Shown: positions 17,695 through 26,655 of the stretch, in pieces
Layout: each line of letters begins with the position of its first letter
Numbering within the stretch: position 1 is the first letter of the stretch
Origin: Alteromonadaceae bacterium
GTDB lineage: Bacteria > Pseudomonadota > Gammaproteobacteria > Enterobacterales > Alteromonadaceae
DNA: 64,000 bases
Reading direction: 5' to 3'
Assembly: GCA_014872785.1 (NCBI GenBank)
Contig: WKFJ01000024.1
Coordinates: 1-64,000, forward strand
The notes under the pieces: generated by a model
What the model saw: the letters and a program-made list of their open reading frames with translations, nothing else
The model's database searches: none
What the model was told of the DNA's origin: nothing
Made by a program: the position numbers and the translations under genes

Positions 17695-19020
17695 ATGTTA
17701 ATGCAATCATTTGATCCTAGTGATGGAAAGTTATTGGGTGAGTTGGCAATTTCCTCTCGAGAACTTGTCGAAGAATCTATTACTTTGGCTAAAGCGACCT
17801 ATACAAGTTGGCGTGCTAAACCTATCGAAGAACGAGCAAAAATAGTAAGCGATGCTTTTAAGTCGTTAGTCCCGCACCAAGAAAAGTTAGTTCAACTTTT
17901 ATGTCAAGAAATGGGTAAAAAATTTGATCGAGGTTTGAGTGAAGTGAGAGGCAGCATTTATTCAGGTGCACACTACGCCACTGAAGCAAAAAATGCGCTT
18001 TCATCGGACAAGTCTCAAAATATCGAGTACCGTCCATTAGGTGTCTGTGCGGTAATTTCCCCTTGGAACTACCCAATGGCAATGGCTGTCAATTTGTTTG
18101 TTCCAGCGCTGATAGCGGGTAACACGGTAGTTTTTAAGCCATCTGAAGAAACCCCTCTAGTGGCCGACCTAATGGTAAACATTTTAAACAAAACTCTCCC
18201 TGAAGGCGTTTTAAACATCGTTCACGGAGATGGAAGAGTTGGCAGTTATCTTGTAGAAAGTGAAGACATCAATCTAGTCGCATTCACTGGTTCATTAGCT
18301 GTTGGCAAAAAGATAATGAAAACATCAGCTGGCAATCTTAAGCGCTTGATTATGGAGCTTGGTGGCAACGATCCGATGATTGTGCTAGATGACGCGAATA
18401 TTGAAGCTGCGGCTCGTTTTGCAGTCGGTAGTAGTTTTGAAAATTCAGGACAAATGTGTACATCTACAGAACGCATTTACGTGCACTCCAGAATTGCAGA
18501 TAAATTCATCCAAAGAGTCAAAGAAATTGCCAAGACCTATAAGGTTGGTCCTTGGAACAGCACCGATTCTCAATTAGGCCCAATTGTAAACCAAAAGCAA
18601 TTATCAAAAATTAAGTCTCAAGTAGAAGATGCACTTAGCAAAGGAGCAACTCTCCTGTTGGGCGGGGACACGGTAGACAATAGATACTTCCAGCCAACTG
18701 TAATTACAGACATTAAAGAGGACATGCAAATAGAGCAAAGCGAAACTTTTGGTCCTGTCGTCGCCATATCTACAGTTGACAGCAAAGAAGAAGCTATTGC
18801 TAGAGCAAACAATTCAGCTTATGGACTGGGGGCTGCGGTTTTTGGTGAAAAAGACGCGAGAGAAGTGGCTTCAAAAATTGAGGCGGGAATGATTGGCATT
18901 AACAAAGGGCCTGGCGGAAGTGGCGATAGTCCTTGGGTGGGCGCGAAACAAAGTGGCTATGGCTATCATGGCAGCAAAGATGGACATCGCCTATTTGCAC
19001 AGGTCACAGTAGTGGAGTAA
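17695..19020 (+). CDS. NAD(P)-dependent aldehyde dehydrogenase (succinate-semialdehyde dehydrogenase-like)
   Basis: About 441 residues, the short soluble ALDH type. Catalytic Cys in GQMCTS (about 255), general base Glu in MELGGND (about 221), cofactor loop FTGSLAVGKKI, and the SPWNYPMAMA substrate/cofactor strand. The nearest functional class by eye is the SSADH/Sad group, but substrate cannot be fixed. I use the ATG at 17695, 6 nt after AAGGA; in-frame TTG/ATG 18-21 nt upstream are poorer. 2OG-oxygenase gene follows after 3 nt. Likely oxidises an aldehyde produced by the pathway this cluster encodes. Confidence 0.9.
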   Translation: MLMQSFDPSDGKLLGELAISSRELVEESITLAKATYTSWRAKPIEERAKIVSDAFKSLVPHQEKLVQLLCQEMGKKFDRGLSEVRGSIYSGAHYATEAKNALSSDKSQNIEYRPLGVCAVISPWNYPMAMAVNLFVPALIAGNTVVFKPSEETPLVADLMVNILNKTLPEGVLNIVHGDGRVGSYLVESEDINLVAFTGSLAVGKKIMKTSAGNLKRLIMELGGNDPMIVLDDANIEAAARFAVGSSFENSGQMCTSTERIYVHSRIADKFIQRVKEIAKTYKVGPWNSTDSQLGPIVNQKQLSKIKSQVEDALSKGATLLLGGDTVDNRYFQPTVITDIKEDMQIEQSETFGPVVAISTVDSKEEAIARANNSAYGLGAAVFGEKDAREVASKIEAGMIGINKGPGGSGDSPWVGAKQSGYGYHGSKDGHRLFAQVTVVE

Positions 19021-19023
19021 ATC

Positions 19024-19794
19024 ATGAATGCTGAAAGTTTTTATATCGTTGAAAAAGAAGTCGGTGCTGAAAGCAATAACATCCCTTTATGGGCGAACAA
19101 AATAGGTAATCCAGCAAACTTAGCTGAAACACACAATCTTGAACCGGAACTAAAGGAAATTGAACAAGTACCGGGAGCGTTTCAGTTGTTAAACATTCTG
19201 TCAAAAAAAGAGTGTGAATCCCTTATAAACATCGCAGAAACACTCAGTTTTAATAAAGAAGCGGCGGTTTCTTTACCTAGACATATACGTCATAACGACA
19301 GCTTAACTTGGGTTGTCGATGAAGAAACAGACTCAATAATTTGGGAAAGAAGTAAACCTTTGTTGTCGAGTGGCATTGGGGTAATTTCAAATTTGGTCCC
19401 AATTGGTATTAACGCGAGATTCCGATTTTATAAGTATGAGGAAGGAGACTTCTTCAAGCCTCACATCGATGGTTCTTGGCCTGGAAGCAGAATAATCAAT
19501 AGTAAAAATGTACATGATGCGTATGGCGACAGATGGAGCCAGATGACCTTTTTAATCTTTTTATCTGAGGAGTTCGAAGGCGGCGAAACACAGTTCTGGG
19601 TTAACAAAAATGACCCGACTAAACCCGCAAATAGATCCGAACATGCAAGGCTAGTGAATATCCGAACACCTGCCGGGAGCGTTCTATGTTTTCCGCATGG
19701 CAGCCATCCTCTTCATTGTCTGCATAGCTCAGAAAAAGTGACAAAAGGCGTGAAGTACATTATTCGGACGGACTTATTATTTCCTTTAAATTAG
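19024..19794 (+). CDS. 2-oxoglutarate/Fe(II)-dependent oxygenase (prolyl-4-hydroxylase-like)
   Basis: 256 residues. The jelly-roll facial triad is visible: HID at about 147-149 in FFKPHIDGSW, and a distal His in the PLHCLHSS segment (about 228-231), followed by KYIIRTDLLF with the Arg expected to bind 2-oxoglutarate (about 248). FLIFLSEEFEGGETQFW is typical of P4H-type folds. Such enzymes hydroxylate peptides or small molecules. Being 3 nt downstream of the aldehyde dehydrogenase suggests a shared pathway, a combination I do not recognise. No signal peptide. Confidence 0.82.
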   Translation: MNAESFYIVEKEVGAESNNIPLWANKIGNPANLAETHNLEPELKEIEQVPGAFQLLNILSKKECESLINIAETLSFNKEAAVSLPRHIRHNDSLTWVVDEETDSIIWERSKPLLSSGIGVISNLVPIGINARFRFYKYEEGDFFKPHIDGSWPGSRIINSKNVHDAYGDRWSQMTFLIFLSEEFEGGETQFWVNKNDPTKPANRSEHARLVNIRTPAGSVLCFPHGSHPLHCLHSSEKVTKGVKYIIRTDLLFPLN

Positions 19795-19830
19795 TTTTTA
19801 TATTCACTTAATTGCTAAGAGTTTGGTTCT

Positions 19831-19862
19831 TTGCGCTAACAGAAAATTGGCGCAACCCTTTT
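19831..19862 (+). terminator. Weak terminator-like hairpin after the 2OG-oxygenase gene
   Basis: A 9-bp stem with one G-U pair (19831-19839 with 19847-19855) is followed by CCCTTTT. A second hairpin, CCAAAAG/CTTTTGG (19935-19941 with 19954-19960), lies just before the xdhC ribosome site. The 212-bp gap therefore may separate two transcription units or hold a leader for xdhC. No strong promoter was identified. Confidence 0.4.
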
Positions 19863-19981
19863 GGCGTAGAAATAGACCAAAACAAATTTAATTTATTATT
19901 CAATTAGATATGTTTGGAAGCACTATTAATTACCCCAAAAGCAGCCCGGTATCCTTTTGGTAACTAATTGAGGAGGTAAAG

Positions 19982-20014
19982 TTGAATTGCAATAATTCAA
20001 CATATTGTGGCTAA
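19982..20014 (+). CDS. Possible 10-codon leader peptide upstream of xdhC
   Basis: A near-perfect AGGAGGT (19971-19977) lies too far from the xdhC GTG (20007) but just ahead of a TTG at 19982 that opens [10 protein letters not shown] and stops at 20012-20014, overlapping the xdhC start. This would couple xdhC translation to a leader. The alternative is an ATT start for xdhC at 19986 (8 nt after the same site, in frame). Confidence 0.35.
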   Translation: MNCNNSTYCG

Positions 20015-21056
20015 CAAATTTAGGTTTACTTTGCAAAATCACCTAATCCATATTCTGCGGAAATGGAACAAAAACAAAGATTCAGCGCAGTGGGTACTTG
20101 GCGTTATTTATAAAACCGAAGGCTCATGCTACAGAAAAGCTGGCGCTATGGTTATGTTCAATAACTTAGGGCAGCAATTTGGTCTTTTAAGTGGTGGTTG
20201 CCTGGAGTCGGATATAAAGCTTAATAGCCGAAAGGTTATGCAAGATTTGCAACCGCGATGCTTAACTTATGATGATACTGACGAAGATGACATCTCCTTT
20301 AAGTTAGGAGTTGGTTGTGGAGGTGTTGTTCATCTAATCTTATTACCTGTAACCAAAGGCAATGATTATCTACAGTTAGAGCCATTATTAAACGCACTTG
20401 AGGTTGGAAAACACTGTCATTGGCACCAGGAAATTGCTGAGCAACCAATTACTCAAACAAACTTATATTTTAGCGATCCTATCGAGCATCATAGCCAGCG
20501 AGCAAAGCTCGAAGAAAAAAACAACACACTAACGTTAAAAGTTCCCATTAGTCCCCCTCCGCATCTTTTGGTAGTTGGAGGAGGCTTAGATGCATTTCAT
20601 GTTACGAGACTAGCATCGCAAACAGGTTGGCAAGTATCCATTTGGGATCCAAGACCCGCTCAGGCAAAGCCAAGTGACTTCCCATTTGTTGATCAAGTTA
20701 TATCGGATGTTTCCCCTGAGTATCTAAAACATCATATTACCAAGCACAATGTTGATGCTGCGATTTTGATGTCCCATAGCAAAACTATAGACGCAAAGGC
20801 GCTGCGCTATATCTACCCAACTCCTGTCAGGTATATCGGAATGCTAGGGCCTAAGCACAGAAAAGATGAAGTCGTTGCTAATTCAAGCATTGTTGTAAAT
20901 GAGAAAAATAAGAAGATAGCGGGCCCAACAGGACTCGATATAGGCGGTGACTTACCAGAAAACATCGCGCTCTCTGTTATTGCCGAATGTCACGCAGCAC
21001 TTTTCCAAAGAACCGCAAAATCAATTAGTAATGTACTAACAACAAGCGAGGACTAA
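20007..21056 (+). CDS. XdhC/CoxI-family molybdenum-cofactor insertion/maturation protein
   Basis: 349 residues. N-terminal XdhC region with [17 protein letters not shown] and SGGCLESDI, and a C-terminal Rossmann-like domain with [18 protein letters not shown] and [16 protein letters not shown]. XdhC proteins bind Moco, promote its sulfuration and insert it into xanthine-dehydrogenase-family enzymes, here the two downstream subunits (4-nt gap). GTG start as annotated, though the ribosome site is better placed for a leader peptide or an ATT start at 19986. Confidence 0.88.
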   Translation: MANKFRFTLQNHLIHILRKWNKNKDSAQWVLGVIYKTEGSCYRKAGAMVMFNNLGQQFGLLSGGCLESDIKLNSRKVMQDLQPRCLTYDDTDEDDISFKLGVGCGGVVHLILLPVTKGNDYLQLEPLLNALEVGKHCHWHQEIAEQPITQTNLYFSDPIEHHSQRAKLEEKNNTLTLKVPISPPPHLLVVGGGLDAFHVTRLASQTGWQVSIWDPRPAQAKPSDFPFVDQVISDVSPEYLKHHITKHNVDAAILMSHSKTIDAKALRYIYPTPVRYIGMLGPKHRKDEVVANSSIVVNEKNKKIAGPTGLDIGGDLPENIALSVIAECHAALFQRTAKSISNVLTTSED

Positions 21057-21060
21057 GTCC

Positions 21061-21552
21061 ATGATCGAATTCAATTTAAACGGAAAGATGGTTGAAACAG
21101 ATGTACCCGATGACACGCCTCTATTATGGGTAATTAGAGATGAGTTTGGTCTCAAAGGTACAAAATTTGGCTGTGGTATAGCAATGTGCGGCGCCTGTAC
21201 AGTCCACTTAGAAGGAGCTGCTATCAGGTCTTGCTCAATGCCCATAGCGATGGCCAAAGGAAAGCAAGTAAATACCATAGAAGGGTTTGATGGCAAACAT
21301 CCGCTGCAGGAAGCCTGGATTGAAGAGCAAGTGCCACAGTGCGGATATTGTCAATCAGGACAAATTATGCAAGCAGCTACATTACTAGAAAAAAATAGTT
21401 CTCCTTCTGACGAAGACATATCGGCGCATATGAGCGCAAATATTTGCCGCTGCATGGCCTACCCCCGAATTAAAAAAGCGATTAAGAGTGCTGCGACAAA
21501 AAGCAAATCAGCTGTAAATATATATGACCCAGCAACTTCAGAGGAAAGCTAA
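21061..21552 (+). CDS. (2Fe-2S) subunit of molybdenum hydroxylase, isoquinoline 1-oxidoreductase alpha-type
   Basis: 163 residues carrying two [2Fe-2S] clusters: a plant-ferredoxin-type site ([14 protein letters not shown], plus a later Cys in IRSCSMP) and the helical-domain site (CGYCQSGQ and NICRCMAY). It is the IorA/small-subunit architecture, passing electrons from the molybdenum centre. No Tat signal of its own; it would be exported with the large subunit by hitch-hiking. Two nucleotides from the large-subunit gene. Confidence 0.93.
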   Translation: MIEFNLNGKMVETDVPDDTPLLWVIRDEFGLKGTKFGCGIAMCGACTVHLEGAAIRSCSMPIAMAKGKQVNTIEGFDGKHPLQEAWIEEQVPQCGYCQSGQIMQAATLLEKNSSPSDEDISAHMSANICRCMAYPRIKKAIKSAATKSKSAVNIYDPATSEES

Positions 21553-21554
21553 TC

Positions 21555-23858
21555 ATGAACTTATTAAATAACTTTTCCAAAAAGAAAACGGATGACTCAT
21601 TACAGCTATCTAGAAGAAAGTTCTTAATTGGCGCCGCGAATTCAGCACTCATCATGGCGTTTGCTCCTCTGACAATGTCAATGACAACAAGTGCTACAGA
21701 AGCCATAAAACAAAATGCTTTTTCGCCCAGTATATGGTTTGAAATTAACACCTTAGGAGAAATCACCGTACATGTTGCGCGTTGTGAAATGGGCCAACAT
21801 GTCGGCACCGCTCTAGCGCAAATAGTCGCAGAAGAACTTGGCGCAAATTGGGACGATATTCGTGTAGTACATGCCAGTTCAGATCCTAAATGGGGCTTCG
21901 TAATGACGGGCGGCTCTTGGTCTGTTTTTCAAATGTACAAACCATTATCCCAAGCTGGCGCAGCGGGCAGACTCACATTGATTGACGCAGGCGCGAAAAT
22001 ACTTGGTGTATCACCTGATAGTTGTGAGGTTAGAGATAGTAAGGTCACTTCGGGTAACAAGTCGGTAACTTTTGCTGAAATCATCAGTAAAGGAAAGTTT
22101 GATCGAACTTTCACCCCAGAAGAAATGGCGACACTTCCAATTAAATCACCCGATAAAAGACACACGATTGGGTTTGACCGACTTGCATTAGATGTCCCGC
22201 CTAAAACGAATGGTAAAGCTGTTTATGGCATAGATGTAGAGTTAGAAGGCATGGTGTACGCTCGCCCCATAATTCCACCAACACGCTATGGCAGCAAAGT
22301 CTTAAGGGTAAATGACTCAAAAGCCAAAACGATAAAAGGCTATTTAGGTTACGAAATATTACAAGACCAATCCAACTGGATTGAGGGATGGGTAAGTGTA
22401 ATAGCAGATTCGTATCACAGTGCCATAAAAGCAGCAGATGCGATAAAAGTCAGCTACCAGCCAGGTGACACAACTAATATCAGTGAACAAGACATCATTG
22501 ACGAGGGCCACAAGTTAGTTAATTCAAAAAATGCTGGAGTCCTGTTTGTAAACGATGGTGATACTGATAAAGCTTTTGATTCTGCAGCAAACACATTGTC
22601 AGCGACATACGTTACTCATACCGCTATGCACTTCCAAATGGAACCTCTGAATGCACTCGCTGAGCTTAAAGATGGGATATGGCACATACACTGTGGCAAT
22701 CAATCACATTCGTTAACCTTACCGGCTGTAGCTAAGGCTTTAGGGGTGACTGATGATGAGGTGATTATTCATCAATATTATTTAGGTGGCGGATTTGGCC
22801 GTCGAGCATACGGTGATTACGCCATTCCAGCGGCACTCACGGCAAAACAATACGGTAAACCAGTAAAGCTCATTTTTACCAGACCTGATGATGCTAAATT
22901 CGACCAAGCTCGCTCCGCTTCGGTACAAAAAGTTTCCGCAGCTATCGATGATAACAACGAGCTGTTTGGCTACGAACACAACATAAGCGCTGGTTGGCCA
23001 ACGTTATCTATGGCTCCTGGCTTTATGCCAAAAGGAATTGATGATAAGGGAAATTTCGACCCATTCTCAACATCAGGCTCAGATCACTGGTACAGCATTG
23101 CAAACAATAGGGTGAGAACGATAAACAACCCTCTTGCCCAGAAAACGTTTACGCCTGGTTGGCTTCGTTCAGTCGGCCCTGGCTGGATAAGTTTTGGTGC
23201 AGAGTCATTTATCGATGAAGTAGCACATGAATTGAATAAAGACCCTGTCGAAATGCGCTTAGCAATGTTAGACGGCAAAGGCAAAAACAAAGGACACCAC
23301 CCACAAAGTGTTCATGGTGCAAAACGATTAAAATCTGTTTTGGAGCAGTGTAAAAAATCCGCGAACTGGGGCAAAAAGTTGCCAAAAAATGAGGGGATCG
23401 GATTTGCTACTAGCTTTGGTCAAGAAAGAGAAATGCCTACATGGATTGCTTGCGCTGCACATGTTGCGGTTAATCCGTCCAGCGGAGAAATTACAGTTAA
23501 AAAAATCTTTATGACACTTGACTGTGGAACGGTTGTTCACCCAGATAGTGCGCTAGCTCAAATAGAAGGATCTATTTTATGGGGCGTGAGTCTGGCACTT
23601 TATGAAGGTACTGAAGTAGATAAAGGTAACTACGCGGCCACAAATTTTCATAACTACACACCTTTACGTATGAATGATATGCCTGAAATGGAGATAAATT
23701 TTGTCGAAAGTACAGAGTTTCCCGTTGGCCTAGGGGAGCCAGGTGTTATTGCCGTTGCACCAGCTATTGCCAATGCAATCTTTAATGCTACAGGTATCCG
23801 TTTAAGAGAGTTACCAATAAAACCTGAACATATTCGTCAACAATCTAAGAACGCATAA
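21555..23858 (+). CDS. Molybdopterin-binding large subunit, isoquinoline 1-oxidoreductase beta-type
   Basis: 767 residues with an N-terminal twin-arginine signal (SRRKFLIG at 19-26 followed by a hydrophobic stretch ending near TTSA), so the enzyme is predicted periplasmic. GGGFGRRAYGDY and the C-terminal GLGEPGVIAVAP, whose Glu is the usual catalytic base near the molybdenum, identify the IorB/aldehyde-oxidase-like family. Members hydroxylate N-heteroaromatics or oxidise aldehydes. With no FAD subunit in the cluster, electrons probably go to the diheme cytochrome encoded next. Confidence 0.92.
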   Translation: MNLLNNFSKKKTDDSLQLSRRKFLIGAANSALIMAFAPLTMSMTTSATEAIKQNAFSPSIWFEINTLGEITVHVARCEMGQHVGTALAQIVAEELGANWDDIRVVHASSDPKWGFVMTGGSWSVFQMYKPLSQAGAAGRLTLIDAGAKILGVSPDSCEVRDSKVTSGNKSVTFAEIISKGKFDRTFTPEEMATLPIKSPDKRHTIGFDRLALDVPPKTNGKAVYGIDVELEGMVYARPIIPPTRYGSKVLRVNDSKAKTIKGYLGYEILQDQSNWIEGWVSVIADSYHSAIKAADAIKVSYQPGDTTNISEQDIIDEGHKLVNSKNAGVLFVNDGDTDKAFDSAANTLSATYVTHTAMHFQMEPLNALAELKDGIWHIHCGNQSHSLTLPAVAKALGVTDDEVIIHQYYLGGGFGRRAYGDYAIPAALTAKQYGKPVKLIFTRPDDAKFDQARSASVQKVSAAIDDNNELFGYEHNISAGWPTLSMAPGFMPKGIDDKGNFDPFSTSGSDHWYSIANNRVRTINNPLAQKTFTPGWLRSVGPGWISFGAESFIDEVAHELNKDPVEMRLAMLDGKGKNKGHHPQSVHGAKRLKSVLEQCKKSANWGKKLPKNEGIGFATSFGQEREMPTWIACAAHVAVNPSSGEITVKKIFMTLDCGTVVHPDSALAQIEGSILWGVSLALYEGTEVDKGNYAATNFHNYTPLRMNDMPEMEINFVESTEFPVGLGEPGVIAVAPAIANAIFNATGIRLRELPIKPEHIRQQSKNA

Positions 23859-23876
23859 CAGGTAGGAGTTTTACTT

Positions 23877-24560
23877 ATGGTCAAGTCAATAAGAACATGC
23901 TTGGTAGCTATTATTTTACTGCTATTAACACCAGTGACAATACAAGCTAACGAAGCGTTAGACGCGTTTAAGAAGAATCCGTCTGCTAAGAACGCCTTTT
24001 CATACCTATTCGAAGTTGCCAAGCATCCTCGCTGTGCAAACTGCCATGGCGTGGTAGAGAATGGTGTCCATAAACCCACAATTGGAGAGTTTCGAATAAA
24101 CCATCCCATGAACATTACTGCGGCCAACAATTTGGTTTTAACCGTTAAAGATCATCATTTTGTAGAAGTTCCTAACGCTGCTATGAATTGTCGTAGTTGC
24201 CATCAAGATGACAATCAAGATGAGCCGGGGATGCCACCAGGAGCGGCCAATAATAAAATGCCAGGGTTTGTTTGGCACATGCCACCCGTAACGATGGCGA
24301 TACCTCGAAATATCACTGCAAAAGCGCTTTGCGAACAATGGTTAGATCCTGCCCGCAATTCACATCTGGTTTATCGTGGTGGAAGGGATGATTTAAAAAC
24401 ATTTAGAGCGGAGTTTTTAGATCATCACGCTAAAGTCGACCCTCTGATTTTATGGGCGTGGGAACCAGGGGTGGGAAGAGAACCCGCGCCCGGTACAAAC
24501 AAAGACTTCTTAAACGCATTAGATATTTGGATATCCGCTAAAGCGCCTTGTCCTGAATAA
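23877..24560 (+). CDS. Periplasmic diheme c-type cytochrome
   Basis: 227 residues. Sec signal peptide (1 to about 24, ending TIQA). Two heme-binding motifs, CANCH (53-57) and CRSCH (105-109). No membrane anchor after the signal. No close functional homologue recognised. Location 18 bp after the Tat-exported molybdenum hydroxylase suggests it is its electron acceptor, as cytochromes are for several IorAB- and PaoABC-like periplasmic enzymes. Met residues near the motifs (NNKMPGF, HMPPVTM) are candidate axial ligands. Confidence 0.8.
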   Translation: MVKSIRTCLVAIILLLLTPVTIQANEALDAFKKNPSAKNAFSYLFEVAKHPRCANCHGVVENGVHKPTIGEFRINHPMNITAANNLVLTVKDHHFVEVPNAAMNCRSCHQDDNQDEPGMPPGAANNKMPGFVWHMPPVTMAIPRNITAKALCEQWLDPARNSHLVYRGGRDDLKTFRAEFLDHHAKVDPLILWAWEPGVGREPAPGTNKDFLNALDIWISAKAPCPE

Positions 24561-24630
24561 TCACGTAATGTTGGCCAGTCAGTTTGATATTGCTGGCCCT
24601 TCACAAAAGCTATTCACAGGCATTTAAAAC

Positions 24631-24999
24631 TTAATTTTGGATTTGAATATTGTGTGTTTCTGACCATATTCTCAGATCATCGAGTATTTTCAATGCTGTG
24701 CGACCAAATTCGGTTAACTCGTAAGTCACGGCAATTGGCCTATCACTAATGACTTTACGCAACACCATTCCTTCTTCTTCCAACTCCTTTAAACGCTGAT
24801 CAACCATTTTCTTAGTAGCGCCGCCTAGCATTCGTGACAAATCGTTAAACCTCACGGGTTCATCTTTCAAATGATAGATTATCGATCCCTTCCATTTCCC
24901 ACCAATTAGACGCATGCCTTTCTCAATAGCACATGGCTCCATACAGGCGTCAATAACTTTTTTCCGTCCCTTACTGTCTGTTTTTATTGAACTTTTCAT
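24631..24999 (-). CDS. HxlR-family transcriptional regulator
   Basis: 122 residues, a single winged HTH with the HxlR signature (GGKWKGSIIYHL, RFNDLSRMLGGATKKMVDQRLKELEEEGMV, TYELTEFGRTAL). Two N-terminal cysteines (C19 and C23, in DACMEPC) sit where redox- or quinone-sensing HxlR proteins such as YodB and HypR have their reactive Cys. Divergent from an operon of quinone reductase and thiol enzymes, so it is probably an electrophile/oxidant-sensing repressor of that operon. Confidence 0.9.
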   Translation of the reverse strand: MKSSIKTDSKGRKKVIDACMEPCAIEKGMRLIGGKWKGSIIYHLKDEPVRFNDLSRMLGGATKKMVDQRLKELEEEGMVLRKVISDRPIAVTYELTEFGRTALKILDDLRIWSETHNIQIQN

Positions 25000-25021
25000 T
25001 GTTTTACCACTAATTTTAAAT

Positions 25022-25077
25022 AGGTTACTAAAAGTATACTAATTGCCAAATGATTAAAGGTATCTAAAATATACTAC
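25022..25077. promoter_or_regulatory. Putative HxlR operator, two repeated sites
   Basis: Two near-identical sites, AGGTTACTAAAAGTATACTA (from 25022) and AGGTATCTAAAATATACTAC (25058-25077), lie 36 bp apart between the divergent HxlR and mdaB starts. Each contains an imperfect TAC/GTA dyad like known YodB/HxlR boxes. Spacing of about 3.5 helical turns would place the two on roughly opposite faces. Confidence 0.55.
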
Positions 25078-25119
25078 AAATTTGAAAGCATGTTAATTCT
25101 TTAAACGGAGTAAAACACA

Positions 25120-25701
25120 ATGAGTAATGTTTTAATCATTAATGGCCATCAGTATTACCCATTTTCTGAGGGTAAGCTAAACAGCACTTTAGTAGATAAA
25201 GCTGCCAGTCATTTGGCAGGCAAAGGCCACAATACCCGCATCGTCACCATGTCAGAAGAGCTGGACGTGGAAAAAGAACTGGAAAACCATCAGTGGGCAG
25301 ATATCGTCATTTTCCAATCGCCAATTAACTGGATGGGTGTTTCCTGGTCATTCAAGAAATACATGGATGAAGTGTACACAGCAGGTATGGGCGGGGCACT
25401 TTGTAATGGTGACGGCCGTCACCAAGATTCGCCAAAAGAAAATTACGGACGTGGCGGTACGCTTACTGAGACTAAATACATGATGTCTCTGACATTCAAT
25501 GCGCCTGAAGAGTCGTTTAATGACCCAACAGAGTTTTTTGAAGGTAAATCCGTCGACGACTTACTCTTCCCAATGCATATGAACTTCAAGTTCTTTGGCA
25601 TGAAACCAATGGAAACGTTTTCGTGCTTTGATGTTATGAAAAATGCAGATGTCGAAAATGACTTCAAACGCTTTGAAGCGCACTTAAACAAACATTTTTA
25701 A
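25120..25701 (+). CDS. mdaB: NAD(P)H:quinone oxidoreductase MdaB-like (flavodoxin fold)
   Basis: 193 residues. LIINGHQYYPFSEGKLNSTL at the N-terminus and FQSPINWMGVSWSFKKYMDEVYT in the middle are diagnostic of MdaB, an FAD-dependent two-electron quinone reductase that protects against quinone stress. Strong start: ACGGAG precedes the ATG. First gene of a six-gene run with gaps of 1-26 bp. Regulation by the divergent HxlR protein is likely. Confidence 0.92.
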   Translation: MSNVLIINGHQYYPFSEGKLNSTLVDKAASHLAGKGHNTRIVTMSEELDVEKELENHQWADIVIFQSPINWMGVSWSFKKYMDEVYTAGMGGALCNGDGRHQDSPKENYGRGGTLTETKYMMSLTFNAPEESFNDPTEFFEGKSVDDLLFPMHMNFKFFGMKPMETFSCFDVMKNADVENDFKRFEAHLNKHF

Positions 25702-25713
25702 TGCAGGTGACAC

Positions 25714-26256
25714 ATGAAAGTTGATTACACCCAAAAAATACATGCTGGTGCCAAATTTCCAGAAATGGAAGTAACTCTTTTAAACGGCGAAGTTAAGAAT
25801 CTAGCCACGCCCGAAAATGGTATGGACTGGAAGATGGTCGTAGTTTACCGCGGCCGCCACTGTCCACTTTGCACTCGATACCTAAATCAATTGCAAGATG
25901 TGACGTTAGCTCTTAAGGGAGTTGGTGTGGATTTAATCGCTGTTTCAGGCGATAGCAAGGAGCAACTTGAAAGCCATTTAGAACAACTCAATGTTGACTT
26001 TCCTCTTGCCTATGGACTGACAGTTGAGCAGATGGAAGAGTTAGGTGTTTACATTTCAGACCCTAGATCGCCTCAAGAAACCGATCATCCTTTCGCTGAA
26101 CCCGGCCTATTCGTGATAAATGAACACGGCACAGTGCAAGTTGTCGATCTATCGAATAACCCATTTGTAAGACCTGAAATAGGTGCGCTAGTTAATGGTA
26201 TAGCCTGGATAAGAGATCCAAATAACAACTATCCAATACGCGGTATGCATCGCTAA
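25714..26256 (+). CDS. Peroxiredoxin-like (AhpC/TSA-family) thioredoxin-fold protein
   Basis: 180 residues. Thioredoxin fold with CPLC at 50-53 (VVVYRGRHCPLCTRYLNQL) where peroxiredoxins have the peroxidatic Cys, then VDLIAVSGDSKEQLESHL. The CxxC form is that of the 'peroxiredoxin-like' subgroup. Probable peroxide or thiol-disulfide reductase; 12 bp after mdaB. Confidence 0.83.
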   Translation: MKVDYTQKIHAGAKFPEMEVTLLNGEVKNLATPENGMDWKMVVVYRGRHCPLCTRYLNQLQDVTLALKGVGVDLIAVSGDSKEQLESHLEQLNVDFPLAYGLTVEQMEELGVYISDPRSPQETDHPFAEPGLFVINEHGTVQVVDLSNNPFVRPEIGALVNGIAWIRDPNNNYPIRGMHR

Positions 26257-26282
26257 TTCAGAATAAACCATTAGGAGTTGAT

Positions 26283-26654
26283 ATGAAAATGACTAAACTT
26301 TTTTGGACCCTATTTGCGCTGTCAGCTTTAATCATAAGCACTCAGCCAATCTCTGCGAAAGAAGTTCACAGCGCGCATATTACTTCTCCAGAGCAATACG
26401 ACGTGTTGTTGGAAAATGACAAAGTGCTCGTACTTAAAATGACCCTTAAGCCGGGAGAAAGTGATAATTGGCATCAACACAATGCAGAAACGGTTTATTT
26501 CCAAAGCGGTGGTAGAGCAACTATCACCACGGATGAGGGAGCAAACACGCTTGATATTCCTAATGGTTTCACAATGTGGCACGACGCTTGGAAGCACCAA
26601 GTTTCCAACGTTGGAGAAACGACCATCGTAGCGATCATTGTAGAGTCGAAATAG
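26283..26654 (+). CDS. Exported cupin-domain protein
   Basis: 123 residues: a Sec signal peptide (about 1-25, ending ISAKE), then one small cupin barrel with a metal-binding-like motif WHQHNAETVYF. No enzyme activity can be named. It is the only clearly exported protein in the redox operon. SD TAGGAG just upstream; stop is 1 bp from the next gene. Confidence 0.8.
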   Translation: MKMTKLFWTLFALSALIISTQPISAKEVHSAHITSPEQYDVLLENDKVLVLKMTLKPGESDNWHQHNAETVYFQSGGRATITTDEGANTLDIPNGFTMWHDAWKHQVSNVGETTIVAIIVESK

Positions 26655-26655
26655 C

